Below are positions 1 to 9,813 of a DNA stretch of 64,000 bases, piece by piece (positions within the stretch are counted from its first letter, which is position 1; every line of letters starts with the position of its first letter). This DNA is from JARFQH01 sp963825595 (GTDB lineage: Bacteria; Desulfobacterota; Desulfobacteria; Desulfobacterales; SG8-13). Under the pieces are notes generated by a model. It did not search any database. It was not told the DNA's origin and was given only the letters and a program-made list of their open reading frames with translations. A program made the position numbers and the translations under genes. Location: assembly GCA_963825595.1 (NCBI GenBank), contig CAWGUE010000022.1:1-64000 (forward strand), in the 5' to 3' direction.

Positions 1-798
1 ATCAGGAGTGACCTGATCAGCGCGGTGTTGCAGCTGGCGGATCGTCCCGAGCAGCCGGACCACATCGTCATCGAGTCAAGCGGCGTGGCCGATCCGGCCA
101 GTGTGGTCAGGGCTTTCATGGTGCCGGAAATCCGGAGCAGTGTGCTGCTCGATGGGGTGATCACCGTCGTCGATGCCGAATGGCTCCCCTCATGTGCCGA
201 CGACGAAGCGGATCTGGCGCGGCAGATCGCCGGTAGCGACTTGGTCGTTCTGAACAAGACCGATCTGGTTGATCCCGCGGGTCTCGTGGCGGCTCGAGGT
301 CGAATCCTCCGGTCCAGGCCAGGGGTCGGGATCCTCGAGGCCGACCACTGTCGTCTGCCCATCGAGGTCCTCCTCGGAGTCCACAGCAATGACCCGGAAG
401 GACCGGGTCCGGCGTCGATTGACGGCCACCATCACGATCACGGTCTCGCCTTCGAGACCTGGACCTACACGTCGCCAAACCCGCTTCGCCTCGGTCTGCT
501 GCAGCAGCTGTTGCAGAACCTCCCGCCGACCTTGCTCCGTGCCAAAGGTTTCGTCTACGCAGCCGACAAACCGCACCAGCGCACCTTGCTCCAGCTCGTC
601 GGCCGGCGAGCGACCCTGGCGGTGAAGGGTTCTTGGAACGGGCAGCCGCCGCAGACTCAACTGGTCTTCATCGCCAGAAACGACAGCTGCAATTTTCATG
701 CAATCGGGGCGGCCTTGGACTGCTGCCGCGCAGAGAGAGGGTGCTCAGGAGTTGGATCCCAAGGCCATGCCTGGTCAAGCCGTTCGTGCACCAATTAG
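1..798 (+). CDS. COG0523/CobW-family GTPase, 5' end cut by window
   Basis: The frame is open from the first base, so the N-terminal P-loop lies outside the window. Visible are an ESSGVADP stretch, the guanine-specificity motif NKTDLV, a His-rich linker (GHHHDHG) and the CobW C-terminal domain. COG0523 proteins are GTP-driven metallochaperones or metal insertases, and the His run fits metal binding. The last ~40 residues, after CNFHAIGAALDCC, are unusually Cys/Ser/Gly-rich and may not belong to the family fold. The metal and client cannot be told from this fragment. Family call is firm; the exact role is unknown. Confidence 0.85.
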   Translation: MRSDLISAVLQLADRPEQPDHIVIESSGVADPASVVRAFMVPEIRSSVLLDGVITVVDAEWLPSCADDEADLARQIAGSDLVVLNKTDLVDPAGLVAARGRILRSRPGVGILEADHCRLPIEVLLGVHSNDPEGPGPASIDGHHHDHGLAFETWTYTSPNPLRLGLLQQLLQNLPPTLLRAKGFVYAADKPHQRTLLQLVGRRATLAVKGSWNGQPPQTQLVFIARNDSCNFHAIGAALDCCRAERGCSGVGSQGHAWSSRSCTN

Positions 799-846
799 AA
801 GTTAGAAACTGTTTTTTTATTAACCATTAAATTTAAGGAGAACAAA

Positions 847-2170
847 ATGGGCAACAGACATCCAAATCCACATTCCTTCAACAAGGGCCCCCATTCGGTG
901 GAAAAGAACGAGCACCGAACACTCATTAAGAACATCAGCATCTTCAATGGAACATCTGAAGACCTGATCAAAGGAAAAGATGTAGTTCTACTCGATAACA
1001 CCATCGAAAAGATCATCCCGACTGGCAGCAAGGAAGAAGCCTATGGTCATGTTATCGATGGCAAGGGGGGATATCTCTCTCCGGGCCTCATTGACAATCA
1101 TCTGCATCTCATGATGGGCGTGTCACAGGCGGAGTTTTTCAATGGGCCCCTTCCAGTATGTCACCTGTATGGCTGTGCATGAGGCGGAAGAAATGCTCAT
1201 GCGCGGGGTTACTACTTGCCGTGATGTGGGAGGCAATGTCTTTGGCTTGAGAAAAGCGGTCAATAATGGGCTCATACCCGGCCCAAGGATCTATGGGGCG
1301 GGCGGTTTGATTGCACAGTATTCGGGCCACATTGATTTTCGTAACCCTAATGATATGCCCAAGGAATGGGGTGGCCCCATAAGTACCGTGGAGCGTTCTG
1401 AAATGAATTGCGGTATTATTGCCACCGGTGTCGACCAGGTGATGGCTGCGGCACGCCATAATCTTTACCTTGGTGCGGATTTTATTAAGATTGCCAATGG
1501 TGGGGGCGTCTCATCTTTTACCGATCCGCTTTATGTGAATGAGTTCTTCGAGGAAGAAACCAGGGCTGCAGTAAGGGTAGCCGAAGACTACGGCACCTAT
1601 GTGGCAACCCATGTGTTTAATCCTGTCGGTATCAAAAGAGCACTCAATGCAGGGGTCAAGAGCATTGAGCATGCCCACCTCATCGATGAAGAAGCCATGG
1701 AATTGCTCGTAGAAAAAGAAGCCATCCTCTCTCCACAGGTGTATGTTTTGACGATGTTGCAGCCCATCTACACGGATCCAGTCCGCGCTGGCAAACTCAA
1801 AGAAGCCCTTGATGGTATGGACAATATGTTCAAGCTGGCCAAGAAGTACAAGGCCAAGATCGTCTATGGCACGGACCTGCTTTTCGATTACGAAGGAAGA
1901 AAGGACCAGCTCAAAGACCTCACGCTCAGAAAGCCCTGGTTCACCTCTGCGGAGATCATGATTCAAGCCACCGGAAACGCCGGGGATTGTGTAGCGCTTT
2001 GCGGCAAGCGAAATATATACGGAAAAGTCGGCGTGGTCGAGGAAGGCGCCATGGCTGATGTCCTGATCTACGACAAGAATCCCATTGGAGACGTGGCGAT
2101 TGTGGAAGATCATGAAAACCACCTGAAACTCGTCGTCAAAGACGGGAAGGTTTTTAAGAACACGCTTTGA
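847..2170 (+). pseudogene. Imidazolonepropionase-like amidohydrolase, one frameshift
   Basis: A metal-dependent amidohydrolase of about 440 residues is split between two frames. The first frame (from ATG 847, preceded by AAGGAG) carries the beta-sandwich start and the metal-binding HLH in DNHLHLMMG. At about 1140 the frame changes, and the second frame carries GVTTCRDVGG, a THVF and an EHAHLID histidine, and the GTDLL aspartate region, ending at 2170. All metal ligands survive, so one indel next to a T-run at 1136-1140 is the only defect; it may be a sequencing error. The substrate is unknown; relatives hydrolyse cyclic amides and dipeptides. Confidence 0.8.
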
Positions 2171-2732
2171 GGGGTTCCGGGTTCAAGGTTCCCGGTTCAG
2201 AGGTTGAAGGATGATAAAAGATCAACCTGTGCGGTTAATGGCTAAAAGCTAACCGCAAAGGTCGAAAAAGGTTCCAGGTTCAAAGGTTAAAAGGTTCAAG
2301 GTCGGTGGAAAAAGAAGGTTCCAGATTCTACGGTTTAAAGTTGAATGATTGGAAATCGTAACAAATTCTCCAGCTAACGACCCCAGAACCCTGAACCCTG
2401 AACCCAGAACGCTGAACCCAAAGTTTACCCCCGAAACGTATTTTTAAAATGGAAAAATGGAGTGATGGAGCAATGGGGATTTAAAACTGAACATCCAACG
2501 CTCAACGTTCAACATCCAACGTCGAACGAAAGGCAACCATGCAGAATACCCCCAACCCAAATTTAAACGTCAAACGATAAAAGCATGATCGATAGAATTC
2601 CTTATTGGAAGTTAAACGTTGGACGTTCGATGTTGGACGTTAATCTTTTCAACCCTGAACCCAGAACCCAGAACCCAGAACGCTGAACCCTGAACCCTAA
2701 AAACAAATGCCATGGGAGATAGAGAGAAAATA
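2171..2732. repeat. Spacer built of degenerate GGTTC/GAACC and AACGTCCAAC repeats
   Basis: No gene is seen. The left part repeats variants of GGTTCAAGG and GGTTCCAGG. About 150 bases on come complementary GAACCCTGAACCCAGAAC runs (2389-2420 and again 2650-2698). Between them lie AACATCCAACGTTCAAC-type units (2487-2525) and their complement (2609-2642). The arms could pair into nested hairpins. Confidence 0.7.
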
Positions 2733-3974
2733 ATGCATTCGGACAACCAGACAAACGACAAGGCCTTCGATGAAGCCTGCCGGTTCATCATCAAGCTTGG
2801 CGAAGCAGCCCACGGCTACGGCTCAAACGCGGGACGCCTGGAAGTATATCTGTCGCGCCTGACTGCGGCGCTCGGTTTCCAAGGGGTCTTTCGCTCCACA
2901 CCGACGGAGATTGTCTTTGCCTTTCAGGAAAATGAAAGCCAGGCGCAGCGCATGCACCTGTCGGCCATGCCCGGGACCGGTCTCGATCTGGCCAAGCTGG
3001 CCAAGGTGGGTGAACTTGTCGATGCCGTCGCCGCCGGTCAGGTCTCCATCGCGGAAGCAACCACGCGGCTGGTCGCGATTGACAAGACACCCCACCCCTG
3101 GGGCAAACTGGCGAACGCCGCCAGTTATGCGTTTGTAGGGTTCGGGTTTGCGGTTCTCCTGTCCGGTGGGTGGTGGGATGTGTTGTTCGCAATGCTCTAC
3201 AGCCTGGTTGTCTTCGGCATGGTGGTGATGTCGGCCCGATTCGGGGCGACGGCGGCCGCCTGGCTGCCGCTGTCCACCGCGTTTGTGGCCGGGGTACTGG
3301 CGGCGATCACCCGGATCTTCCTGCCGGAACTGAATCTCGTTCTGGTCACGCTGTGTGCCATCCTGATCCTGATACCGGGCTACCCCGTCAGCGTCGGCAT
3401 CGTCGAACTTGTCACCGGCCACGTCGTCTCGGGAACCGCGAAACTCATGAGCGGGCTGGTCTACCTGGTCAAGCAGTTTGCCGGCGCGTGGCTCGGCGTC
3501 AAGCTAGTGGCCCTCGCCTGGTCGATTCCGTCTGCAACCGCCGGAACACAGGTGAGTTCCGCATGGCTCTGGCTGGCCATACCACTGCTGATCGTGGCAC
3601 TGTGTATCGCTTTTCAGACCGGAAAGCGTGATTTCTTGGCGGCCTCCGTCGGCTGTGCCGTCGCCTACGGCGGCATCCTGCTCGGCAGTGCCCTTGCCGG
3701 CGCCAACCTGGGGAACCTTTTCGGCACCATCGCCGCGGTGGTCTTTGCCAACCTCTGGGCCAGAAGGACGCGGCGGCCAACCTCCATAGCGCTGCTCCCG
3801 GCCATCATCCTGCTGGTGAGCGGCAGCATCGGGTTCCGTGGCCTGGCCACCATCGCCGTGGGGCAGGTCGCCACCGGTGAGCAGCAGTTCATTCAAATGT
3901 TCGTGGTCGCGCTCACCATTGCGGCGGGCCTGCTCGTGGGCAATACGATCGTGCGGCCGAAGACGACGCTGTAG
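2733..3974 (+). CDS. ThrE-family threonine/serine exporter-like membrane protein
   Basis: About 413 residues. The N-terminal ~135 residues form a soluble domain typical of PF06738 (FIIKLGEAAHGYGSNAGRLE... with LAKVGELVDAVAAGQ). Roughly ten hydrophobic helices follow in two blocks separated near residue 280, matching the ThrE plus ThrE_2 layout fused in one chain. Corynebacterial ThrE exports L-threonine and L-serine; here the substrate is inferred from family only. ATG 2733 is chosen because GGAGATAGAGAG precedes it; an in-frame ATG lies at 2712. The gene stands alone between two repeat-built spacers. Confidence 0.8.
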   Translation: MHSDNQTNDKAFDEACRFIIKLGEAAHGYGSNAGRLEVYLSRLTAALGFQGVFRSTPTEIVFAFQENESQAQRMHLSAMPGTGLDLAKLAKVGELVDAVAAGQVSIAEATTRLVAIDKTPHPWGKLANAASYAFVGFGFAVLLSGGWWDVLFAMLYSLVVFGMVVMSARFGATAAAWLPLSTAFVAGVLAAITRIFLPELNLVLVTLCAILILIPGYPVSVGIVELVTGHVVSGTAKLMSGLVYLVKQFAGAWLGVKLVALAWSIPSATAGTQVSSAWLWLAIPLLIVALCIAFQTGKRDFLAASVGCAVAYGGILLGSALAGANLGNLFGTIAAVVFANLWARRTRRPTSIALLPAIILLVSGSIGFRGLATIAVGQVATGEQQFIQMFVVALTIAAGLLVGNTIVRPKTTL

Positions 3975-4303
3975 TGAAGCGTGGAGTGGTGGAGTGGTGG
4001 AGTGGTGGAGGGAGGAACGGATTGAACGTCCAACATTCAACATCCAACTTCCAACGTTGAACGAAAGGCAAAAAACCGAACATCCAACCTTCAACGGACA
4101 CCGATGATGGAGTATTGGAGTATTGGAGTGATGGAGTGATGGGAAACGGTACCGAGTTTGGGGTAGAATGGTTTTCACCCAATACTCCAGTACTCCAACA
4201 CTCCATGCCGTTCCTACGCCATCCACTTTCCCAATACCATGTCGGTGTTCAGGTTTGCGTTTATAGTCGCGGGCTGCACAAGGCCGGATACGACCCCGGA
4301 AAA
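3975..4303. repeat. Spacer with TGGAG/CTCCA and AACGTCCAAC repeats
   Basis: Tandem GTGGAGTG units lie at about 3980-4010, AACATCCAAC variants at 4024-4100, TGGAGTATTGGAG units at 4107-4142, and complementary ACTCCAGTACTCCAACACTCC at 4183-4205. The arms can pair. An open frame runs through this spacer into the next gene but is repeat translation, not protein. Confidence 0.65.
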
Positions 4304-5212
4304 ATGGATGAGGAGATGAACAAATTGTCGGAATTGTTCAGAGGCGTTGCCGAGCTTATCAATACAAAAAGCCTTGAAGCGATGGGCATTCAATTTTTTT
4401 TGTCTGTAGCCATTGTTCTGGCAGCCTTCTGGATTTCGAGGATACTGCAGCGAAGCATCGATCGTCATATGAATCATGGCGCCTGGAACGATGAAGACGC
4501 AATCATCAAATATAAAATAATTGTACGGTTTGTCGTGCTGGTGCCCGGCGTTCTGTTTGCTGTGCACGTTTTGGGATTCAATTTATCCTCCTTGTTTACG
4601 CACACCAGCCTGATTGCGGTTGCGCTGGCATTTGCAATGAAAAATATAGCTGAAAACTACACCTCGGGCGTGTTGCTCAGACTCGAAAGGATCATCTCTC
4701 CCGGCGATGTGCTGGAGACCGAAGGCGCTATGGTGCGGGTCAAATCAATTGGATTGCGCTCCACGATTGTGAGGTCGAAGTATGAAAAGGATTTGGTGAT
4801 ACCGAATTCGGAACTCGTTCAGGAGCGGGTTGCCAACTACACCTACAGGGACGCCCTGTGCCGCATCATGACGATGGTCGGCGTGGCCTATTCCTCCGAC
4901 CTGATGAAAGTACGGAAGATCCTCGAGCACACCTGCAACCAATTGGAATGGAAATCCGACCAGCATGATCCTGAAGTTTTGTTGGTTGAGTTTGGAAGTT
5001 CTTCAGTGAATTACAAGATCAGTGTCTGGATCGAAGATCCCTGGGAGTCCGGACCCGCTAAATCTCATCTCAACGAGGCGATTTGGTTGGCACTGCAGAA
5101 GGCGGACATCGTGATGGCCTACCCACAACTCGATGTGCATTTCGATGAGGCCTACAAAATGAAAACCGGCTCTGAACAAGCACATATTGGAGAAGAGAAA
5201 AATGAGAAGTAA
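4304..5212 (+). CDS. Small MscS-family mechanosensitive channel
   Basis: About 302 residues, close to the minimal MscS length. After a short N-terminus come about three hydrophobic helices. The pore-lining region leads into NIAENYTSGVLLRLERIISPGDVLETEG, the conserved entry to the beta domain, and then VIPNSELV and the alpha-beta C-terminus. MscS channels open on membrane tension and release solutes in osmotic downshock. The open frame begins at 4115, but that part translates repeat DNA, so ATG 4304 (MDEEMNK) is preferred. The 3' end overlaps the porin gene by 11 bases, suggesting one transcript. Confidence 0.85.
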   Translation: MDEEMNKLSELFRGVAELINTKSLEAMGIQFFLSVAIVLAAFWISRILQRSIDRHMNHGAWNDEDAIIKYKIIVRFVVLVPGVLFAVHVLGFNLSSLFTHTSLIAVALAFAMKNIAENYTSGVLLRLERIISPGDVLETEGAMVRVKSIGLRSTIVRSKYEKDLVIPNSELVQERVANYTYRDALCRIMTMVGVAYSSDLMKVRKILEHTCNQLEWKSDQHDPEVLLVEFGSSSVNYKISVWIEDPWESGPAKSHLNEAIWLALQKADIVMAYPQLDVHFDEAYKMKTGSEQAHIGEEKNEK

Positions 5213-6644
5213 TCTAACCCTGGTGTGCCTTGGTGCCACGGCCGTTTTATGCTTATCGGCACCGGTGTTTGCCGAAGAAACCTCGGATCTGCAGCGGGTT
5301 ATCGAGTTGCAGCAAAAACAGCTGGAGGAACAGCAACGGCAGATTGACGCCCAGCAAAAACAGCTCGAAGCACAGCGAAACATGCTTCTGGATATGCAGC
5401 AGAAGGTCCAGGGACTGACCGAAGGTGTGGCGCCGCCGGAACCACCTGATGCCAAAAAGGTTGCGACCAAACCATCGGAGACCTCACCCCCACGGCGCAC
5501 GGACACGCAGACCAAACGAAGAGATAAAGCGCATCCCCACGATGAATGGCAAGGCTCCTTCGGCGTGGAGGCACTCGATACCCGCTTCAAGATCGGCGGT
5601 TTCGCAGAGCTGGATGTGATCCACGACAGCGATGCCATCGGCACGCCGGGCGAGTTTGTCACCGCAGCCATCGTAACCGGGGATGCAACCAAAGCAGATG
5701 GCGCCGACGGTCAAACCAGCTTCAGCGTCAATCCCACCCGGCTCTATGTCGAGACGCGAACCCCTTTAAAACAGCACCGGCTGACCACCTTTCTTTCCAT
5801 GGACCTTTTTGGCGATTCAACCAGCACAACGCCCGACCTGCGTTTGCGTCAGGCATACGGGGAGGTCACCGACATCCTCTTCGGCGGCGACCTTCTGGCC
5901 GGACAAGCCTGGTCGACGTTTGCCGATCTCGAAGCTTCCCCAAACACCCTCGACTTCGAGGGTCCCAATAGCACTTTCGGTCTTCGTCAACCGCTGGTGC
6001 GTTGGACCCGGGGGATTGCCGACGGTCTCAAACTGATGGTTGGCGCGGAAACGCCCGACAATCACATCATCCAGGGTGCCGATTCCCTTACGGCCTGGCC
6101 CGATGGCGTGCTTTCCCTGGTTTGGGACCAGGCCCCCGTCCATCTGATGGGTTCTTTTGTCGCGCGTGACCTGCGCGCCAGCTTCGACAACGGACCGACG
6201 GAAACCGCCTTCGGCTGGGGGGGCAGTGTCTCCGGCAAGGTGGGGATGCCTTTTATCGCTGAAAAGGATTTTATGACTTTTTCGGTCACCTACGGTGAAG
6301 GTATTGGCAGTGGTTTCAATGATGCGCCGCCTGATGCCGCCTTCGACAGCACCGGCACAAGCCTCGAAGCCATCCCGGTTTTCGGTTGGTTCGCCAGTTA
6401 TGAGCACTGGTGGAGTCGGCAGTTTTACTCGGTCTTTGTCTACGGTGCCCTCAAGGCCGACAACCGGTCTGTACAACCACCGGATTCGTTTAAAAAGACA
6501 CAGTACACCAGCGGAAACCTGGTCTGGGTGCCAACTGAAAGATGGCTGCTTGGTATCGAGGGACTTTGGGGCAAGCGGGAAGACAAGGACGGTGCGGACG
6601 GCACCGACTTTCGTACCCAGTTTACGACGCGGTTCACTTTCTAA
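5202..6644 (+). CDS. DcaP-like outer-membrane porin
   Basis: About 480 residues. The signal peptide ends at VFAEE. A coiled coil rich in Gln (LQQKQLEEQQRQIDAQQKQLE, residues ~30-72) is followed by a basic linker and a beta-barrel beginning FKIGGFAELDVIHD, with strands such as NPTRLYVETRT and a terminal aromatic residue (TTRFTF). This N-terminal coiled coil plus barrel is the layout of DcaP trimeric porins, which admit small anionic compounds. ATG 5202 is chosen for GGAGAAGAG just upstream. It lies between the MscS gene and a patatin lipoprotein on the same strand. Confidence 0.8.
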   Translation: MRSNLTLVCLGATAVLCLSAPVFAEETSDLQRVIELQQKQLEEQQRQIDAQQKQLEAQRNMLLDMQQKVQGLTEGVAPPEPPDAKKVATKPSETSPPRRTDTQTKRRDKAHPHDEWQGSFGVEALDTRFKIGGFAELDVIHDSDAIGTPGEFVTAAIVTGDATKADGADGQTSFSVNPTRLYVETRTPLKQHRLTTFLSMDLFGDSTSTTPDLRLRQAYGEVTDILFGGDLLAGQAWSTFADLEASPNTLDFEGPNSTFGLRQPLVRWTRGIADGLKLMVGAETPDNHIIQGADSLTAWPDGVLSLVWDQAPVHLMGSFVARDLRASFDNGPTETAFGWGGSVSGKVGMPFIAEKDFMTFSVTYGEGIGSGFNDAPPDAAFDSTGTSLEAIPVFGWFASYEHWWSRQFYSVFVYGALKADNRSVQPPDSFKKTQYTSGNLVWVPTERWLLGIEGLWGKREDKDGADGTDFRTQFTTRFTF

Positions 6645-6695
6645 TCCGACAACTTCATGAACAAAGTCAACTATCGAAAAGGAAAGGAGAACACC

Positions 6696-8094
6696 ATGCT
6701 GAAACATATCGCTAAGGTATCACATGTGACGTGTATCGGCTTGGTACTGGCGATAACGGCCTGCGCTAATTTTTCTGCGATCGACAAACCCATATCCAAA
6801 GTGACCCCGGAATTTTCAAGGCAGATGGCGAGCGAACGATCACCCGAGCTGCTTGGTGCTGGTGGGCTTCTCGGGCGGGGGCACCCGTGCGGCCGCTTTA
6901 GCCTACGGCGTGCTCAAGACGCTTGCCGATACAGAAGTGACAACCGAAAAGGGCCGACGATCCTTGCTGCACGAGGTGGACGTGATTTCCTCGGTTTCCG
7001 GCGGCAGCTTCACATCGGCTTATTACGGGCTGCGGGGCGACAAGATCTTCGAAGAGTTCGAAGAGCGTTTTCTGCGCAAAAATGTCGAGGGCGCCCTGAT
7101 CTGGCAGGTCATCAGCCCGGTCAACTGGATACCGCAGATGAGCGGTAAATATGGCCGGGGCGATGTGGCGGCCGAGTATTACGGCAAACATATCTTTGAC
7201 GAGGCGAGGTTTGCGGATCTCAACCGGCCGGGAGCCCCGGCCGTGGTCATCAACGCCACGGATCTGGCCACCGGGATGCGTTTCTCTTTCACCCCGGGGT
7301 ATTTTGATATCCTTTGCGCCGATCTCGACCAATACCCATTGGCGCGAGCCGTCACCGCCTCCTCGGCCGTCCCGGTTCTCTTCACCCCCATCACCGTCAA
7401 GAGCTATGCCGGGACCTGTGGATTCGAGTTGCCGGCCTGGGTGGATGAAGCGGCAAAGGATGAAAGAGGCTCCACACGCAAAGCCGAGGCACGCGGTCTG
7501 AAGGAATTTATGGATCGTGACAAACGGCCGTATCTCCATCTGGTGGACGGCGGCATTGCCGACAACCTGGGTCTGCGGGCGTTTTATACCACTTTCACTC
7601 TCGAGGGAGACCCAAGGCAGGCGTTTCGCGACCTCGGTCACCCAGACGTGCGTCACGTTCTTATCATCTCGGTCAATTCGTTTGCGCACAAGAAGGAGAA
7701 ATGGATATTTAAGCGGGTAGCCCCGGGTCTCGCGGAGACGATCGGCGCAATCAGCTCGGATCAGATCGGCCGCTACAATTACGATACGCTCGATATCGTG
7801 CGCTACTCTTTCGAGTACTGGACCAAACAGGCATCGACCCCGCAGCGCCCGGTGACCTTCGATTTTGTCGAGGTGAGCTTCAACCAGGTCCACGACGAAA
7901 ACCAACGTCAGGCGCTCAACAACATCGGCACGAACTTCGACCTCAAGGACGATGAGGTGGATTTGCTCATTAAGTCCGCCGGTGAAGTGCTGCGCGGAGA
8001 CCCCGAATTCCGGACTTTTTTAGAGCGCACAAATGGGCATGGTCAAACAACCGTGACTCTGAATAGTGCAACCAAAGAGGAGGAGTTGAAATGA
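6696..8094 (+). pseudogene. Patatin-like phospholipase lipoprotein, one frameshift
   Basis: ATG 6696 follows AAGGAG and begins a lipoprotein signal (MLKHIAKVSH...LAITAC). The frame shifts near 6850; the second frame carries the whole catalytic domain. That includes the oxyanion motif SGGGTRAAALAYG, the nucleophile elbow SVSGGS and the catalytic Asp in DGGIADNLG. Patatins are Ser-Asp lipid acyl hydrolases, and a lipid-anchored one would act on envelope phospholipids. Residues are otherwise intact to the stop at 8094, so the single indel may be assembly error. The stop overlaps the next start by ATGA, indicating translational coupling. Confidence 0.8.
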
Positions 8095-8859
8095 TGAGGA
8101 GAAAATACCTGTTAATCATGTTAATTTTTGCTTTTGCCATCGGTCTATCAGCAACCGTGTCAGCCGAGGAAACAGCTCAAACTGACAAATGGGAGTTCGG
8201 TGCCGAGATTTACCTCTGGGGCGCTTCGATCGGCGGTAATACCGGTACCGGAAGTGATGTTGATATCAGTTTCGACGATCTTCTCAGCAACCTTGAAATG
8301 GCATTCATGGGCGTGGCCCAGGCGCGCAAGGGCAAGTGGTCGCTGATGCTGGATGCGATCTACCTGGACGTAAAAGGCGACGATAACTTCACAATACCTG
8401 TCGATGGGTCTCTTCATCAATGCCAACGGCTCGGTGGAGCTGACAGGTTGGATCCTTACGCCGTCTGTCGGCTACAATCTCTTGCAGACGGAAAGGATCC
8501 AGTTGGATGTTCTGGCCGGCGCCCGCTACCTCTATCTGAAGAGCGATGCAAAATTCACTTTAGTCACGCCCACATCCATTAAAAAACGCGACACCGTTTC
8601 AGGCTCCGGGTGGGACGGCATCATCGGCGTCAAAGGGTATGTGAACCTCAACAAGAACTGGTATCTGCCCTACTACGCGGATATCGGCACCGGAAGCTCG
8701 AATTTAACATGGCAGCTGTTCGGGGGCGTCGGCTACCGGTTCAAGCGGCTCGATCTCATCGTGGCCTATCGCTACATGGACTGGAACTTTGACAGCAGTG
8801 ACGCATTTGATGATTTGAATCTGAGCGGCCCGTTTGTCGGGGTCAAGTTTGGATTCTAA
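8091..8859 (+). pseudogene. Small outer-membrane beta-barrel protein, one frameshift
   Basis: A signal peptide (MMRRKYLLIMLIF...ATVSAEE) is followed by WEFGAEIYLWGASIGGNTG, typical of small barrels with an opening strand and glycine-rich turns. The frame changes near 8400 and continues with GWILTPSVGYNLLQTERIQLDVLAGARYLYL, ending in FVGVKFGF with a C-terminal Phe, the usual signal for barrel assembly. Joined, the product is about 255 residues. It is the last gene of the MscS, porin, patatin, barrel series. No enzymatic motif is seen; it could be a passive pore or a structural partner of the patatin. Confidence 0.7.
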
Positions 8860-9387
8860 AGGCGTTACAGCGAAATCCGTCTTGGAGTTATACCGCTTTT
8901 CAAAAATAAATTCCGACATACGGAAGGATGGTATAAGCGGTTGTAGAAAAAAACGATCCTATAACGGAACCTTTTTTTGACAACCACTATAAGCGTCCCA
9001 TTAAACCCGTTTTATAGCTGTTGTCATAAATATGTTCCGATTAGAGGGTGTGTACGACAGTAAAAAATCCCCCCTGCCCCCCCTTTTTTTGAAAGGGGGG
9101 AACGCTTAAAGCCCGGCATCCCTTTTTGACGATAGAGCCGGGTTGGAACCACTTCAGGCCTTTACCAGTTCCCCCTTTGACAAAGGGGGACAGGGGGATT
9201 TTTATAATAGAGCCAATCTGAATATTATTCTGGCATTCAGCATAGAAGTTGAACGCAGCATTCGCCACCGCTCACGTCTTTCTCGGGGGCGTCGACGAAT
9301 TTGCATTGCGTCGTCTCTGGGTTTGCTGGTCAAAATCTTTAGGTAGGCGTAAACGATCAGGAAGTAAATCCGATCCAGACGTTGACG
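8860..9387. other. Intergenic region with inverted-repeat element
   Basis: No gene is supported. It holds AT-rich sequence with ATAAGCGGTTGT / ACAACCACTATAAGCG complements (8933-8995) and the C-run/G-run inverted repeat described separately. Confidence 0.5.
9062..9204. repeat. Long inverted repeat with poly-C/poly-G arms
   Basis: The left arm (9062-9102) reads AAAAATCCCCCC..., a second C-run, then TTTTTTTGAAAGGGGGGAA. The right arm (9169-9204) is its near complement, TTCCCCCTTTGACAAAGGGGG..., ending GGGGGATTTTTA. About 66 bases separate them. Each arm also contains its own small hairpin. It lies downstream of the barrel gene and of the convergent vapC gene, so it may act as a bidirectional terminator or be a non-autonomous repeat element. 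Confidence 0.6.
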
Positions 9388-9813
9388 TCATGCAGGCAAA
9401 CGCCATTGAAGTCCGGGGAACCTTGCATAATCATGATCCAGAGTAACCCATTCACAGCCGGATTCGATGGCCAGTGCGGCAAACCAGGCGTCCGGCACAA
9501 GGTTGCCGCGAGCGTCCGCTTCTGTGCAAAGGCGTTTGAAAATGTCCCAGTGACGCTCGCCTGGTTGAATGACCACGCAGTGAGATGGCGCAAGGAGTAA
9601 GTCGCAGAACCGGAGCACTTCATCCAGGTTGCTGGGTATCGCAAACACTTTTGGGTGCGTGGTGATGCGGATCACACCGCTCAGGATCTGTGGCGCCATA
9701 CCGTAACGCGCATCGCCATTGACCACACCGTCAAGCCAGCTCCGGCAGATCTCATGGTCGGGGGAATCCGATCGGAATGCGTGCACGAGAATGTTGACGT
9801 CGGGAAGGTTCAC
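9388..9813 (-). CDS. vapC: PIN-domain toxin VapC
   Basis: 141 residues with the PIN ribonuclease layout: the first acidic residue in LPDVNILVHAF, then LVPDAWFAALAIE and TLDHDYARFPGLQW carrying the later acidic residues. The sequence style (VIRITTHP in place of a Glu-containing helix, ending in FPGL) matches the VapC subfamily common in mycobacteria. VapC toxins cleave tRNA or rRNA. The start overlaps the stop of the upstream antitoxin by ATGA, as expected for a two-gene operon with coupled translation. Confidence 0.9.
   Translation of the reverse strand: MNLPDVNILVHAFRSDSPDHEICRSWLDGVVNGDARYGMAPQILSGVIRITTHPKVFAIPSNLDEVLRFCDLLLAPSHCVVIQPGERHWDIFKRLCTEADARGNLVPDAWFAALAIESGCEWVTLDHDYARFPGLQWRLPA

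Noticed and set aside
2171..2732. CRISPR array
   Set aside because: Units are short, degenerate, unevenly spaced and mixed in orientation, with no conserved repeat-spacer length and no cas gene.
4115..4303. N-terminal extension of the small MscS channel
   Set aside because: The added residues are translated repeat DNA, and an ATG at 4304 fits the usual family start.
5003..5692. Minus-strand 229-codon ORF over the MscS/porin junction
   Set aside because: Antisense shadow; Cys/Ser-rich translation of the Gln-rich coiled-coil codons.
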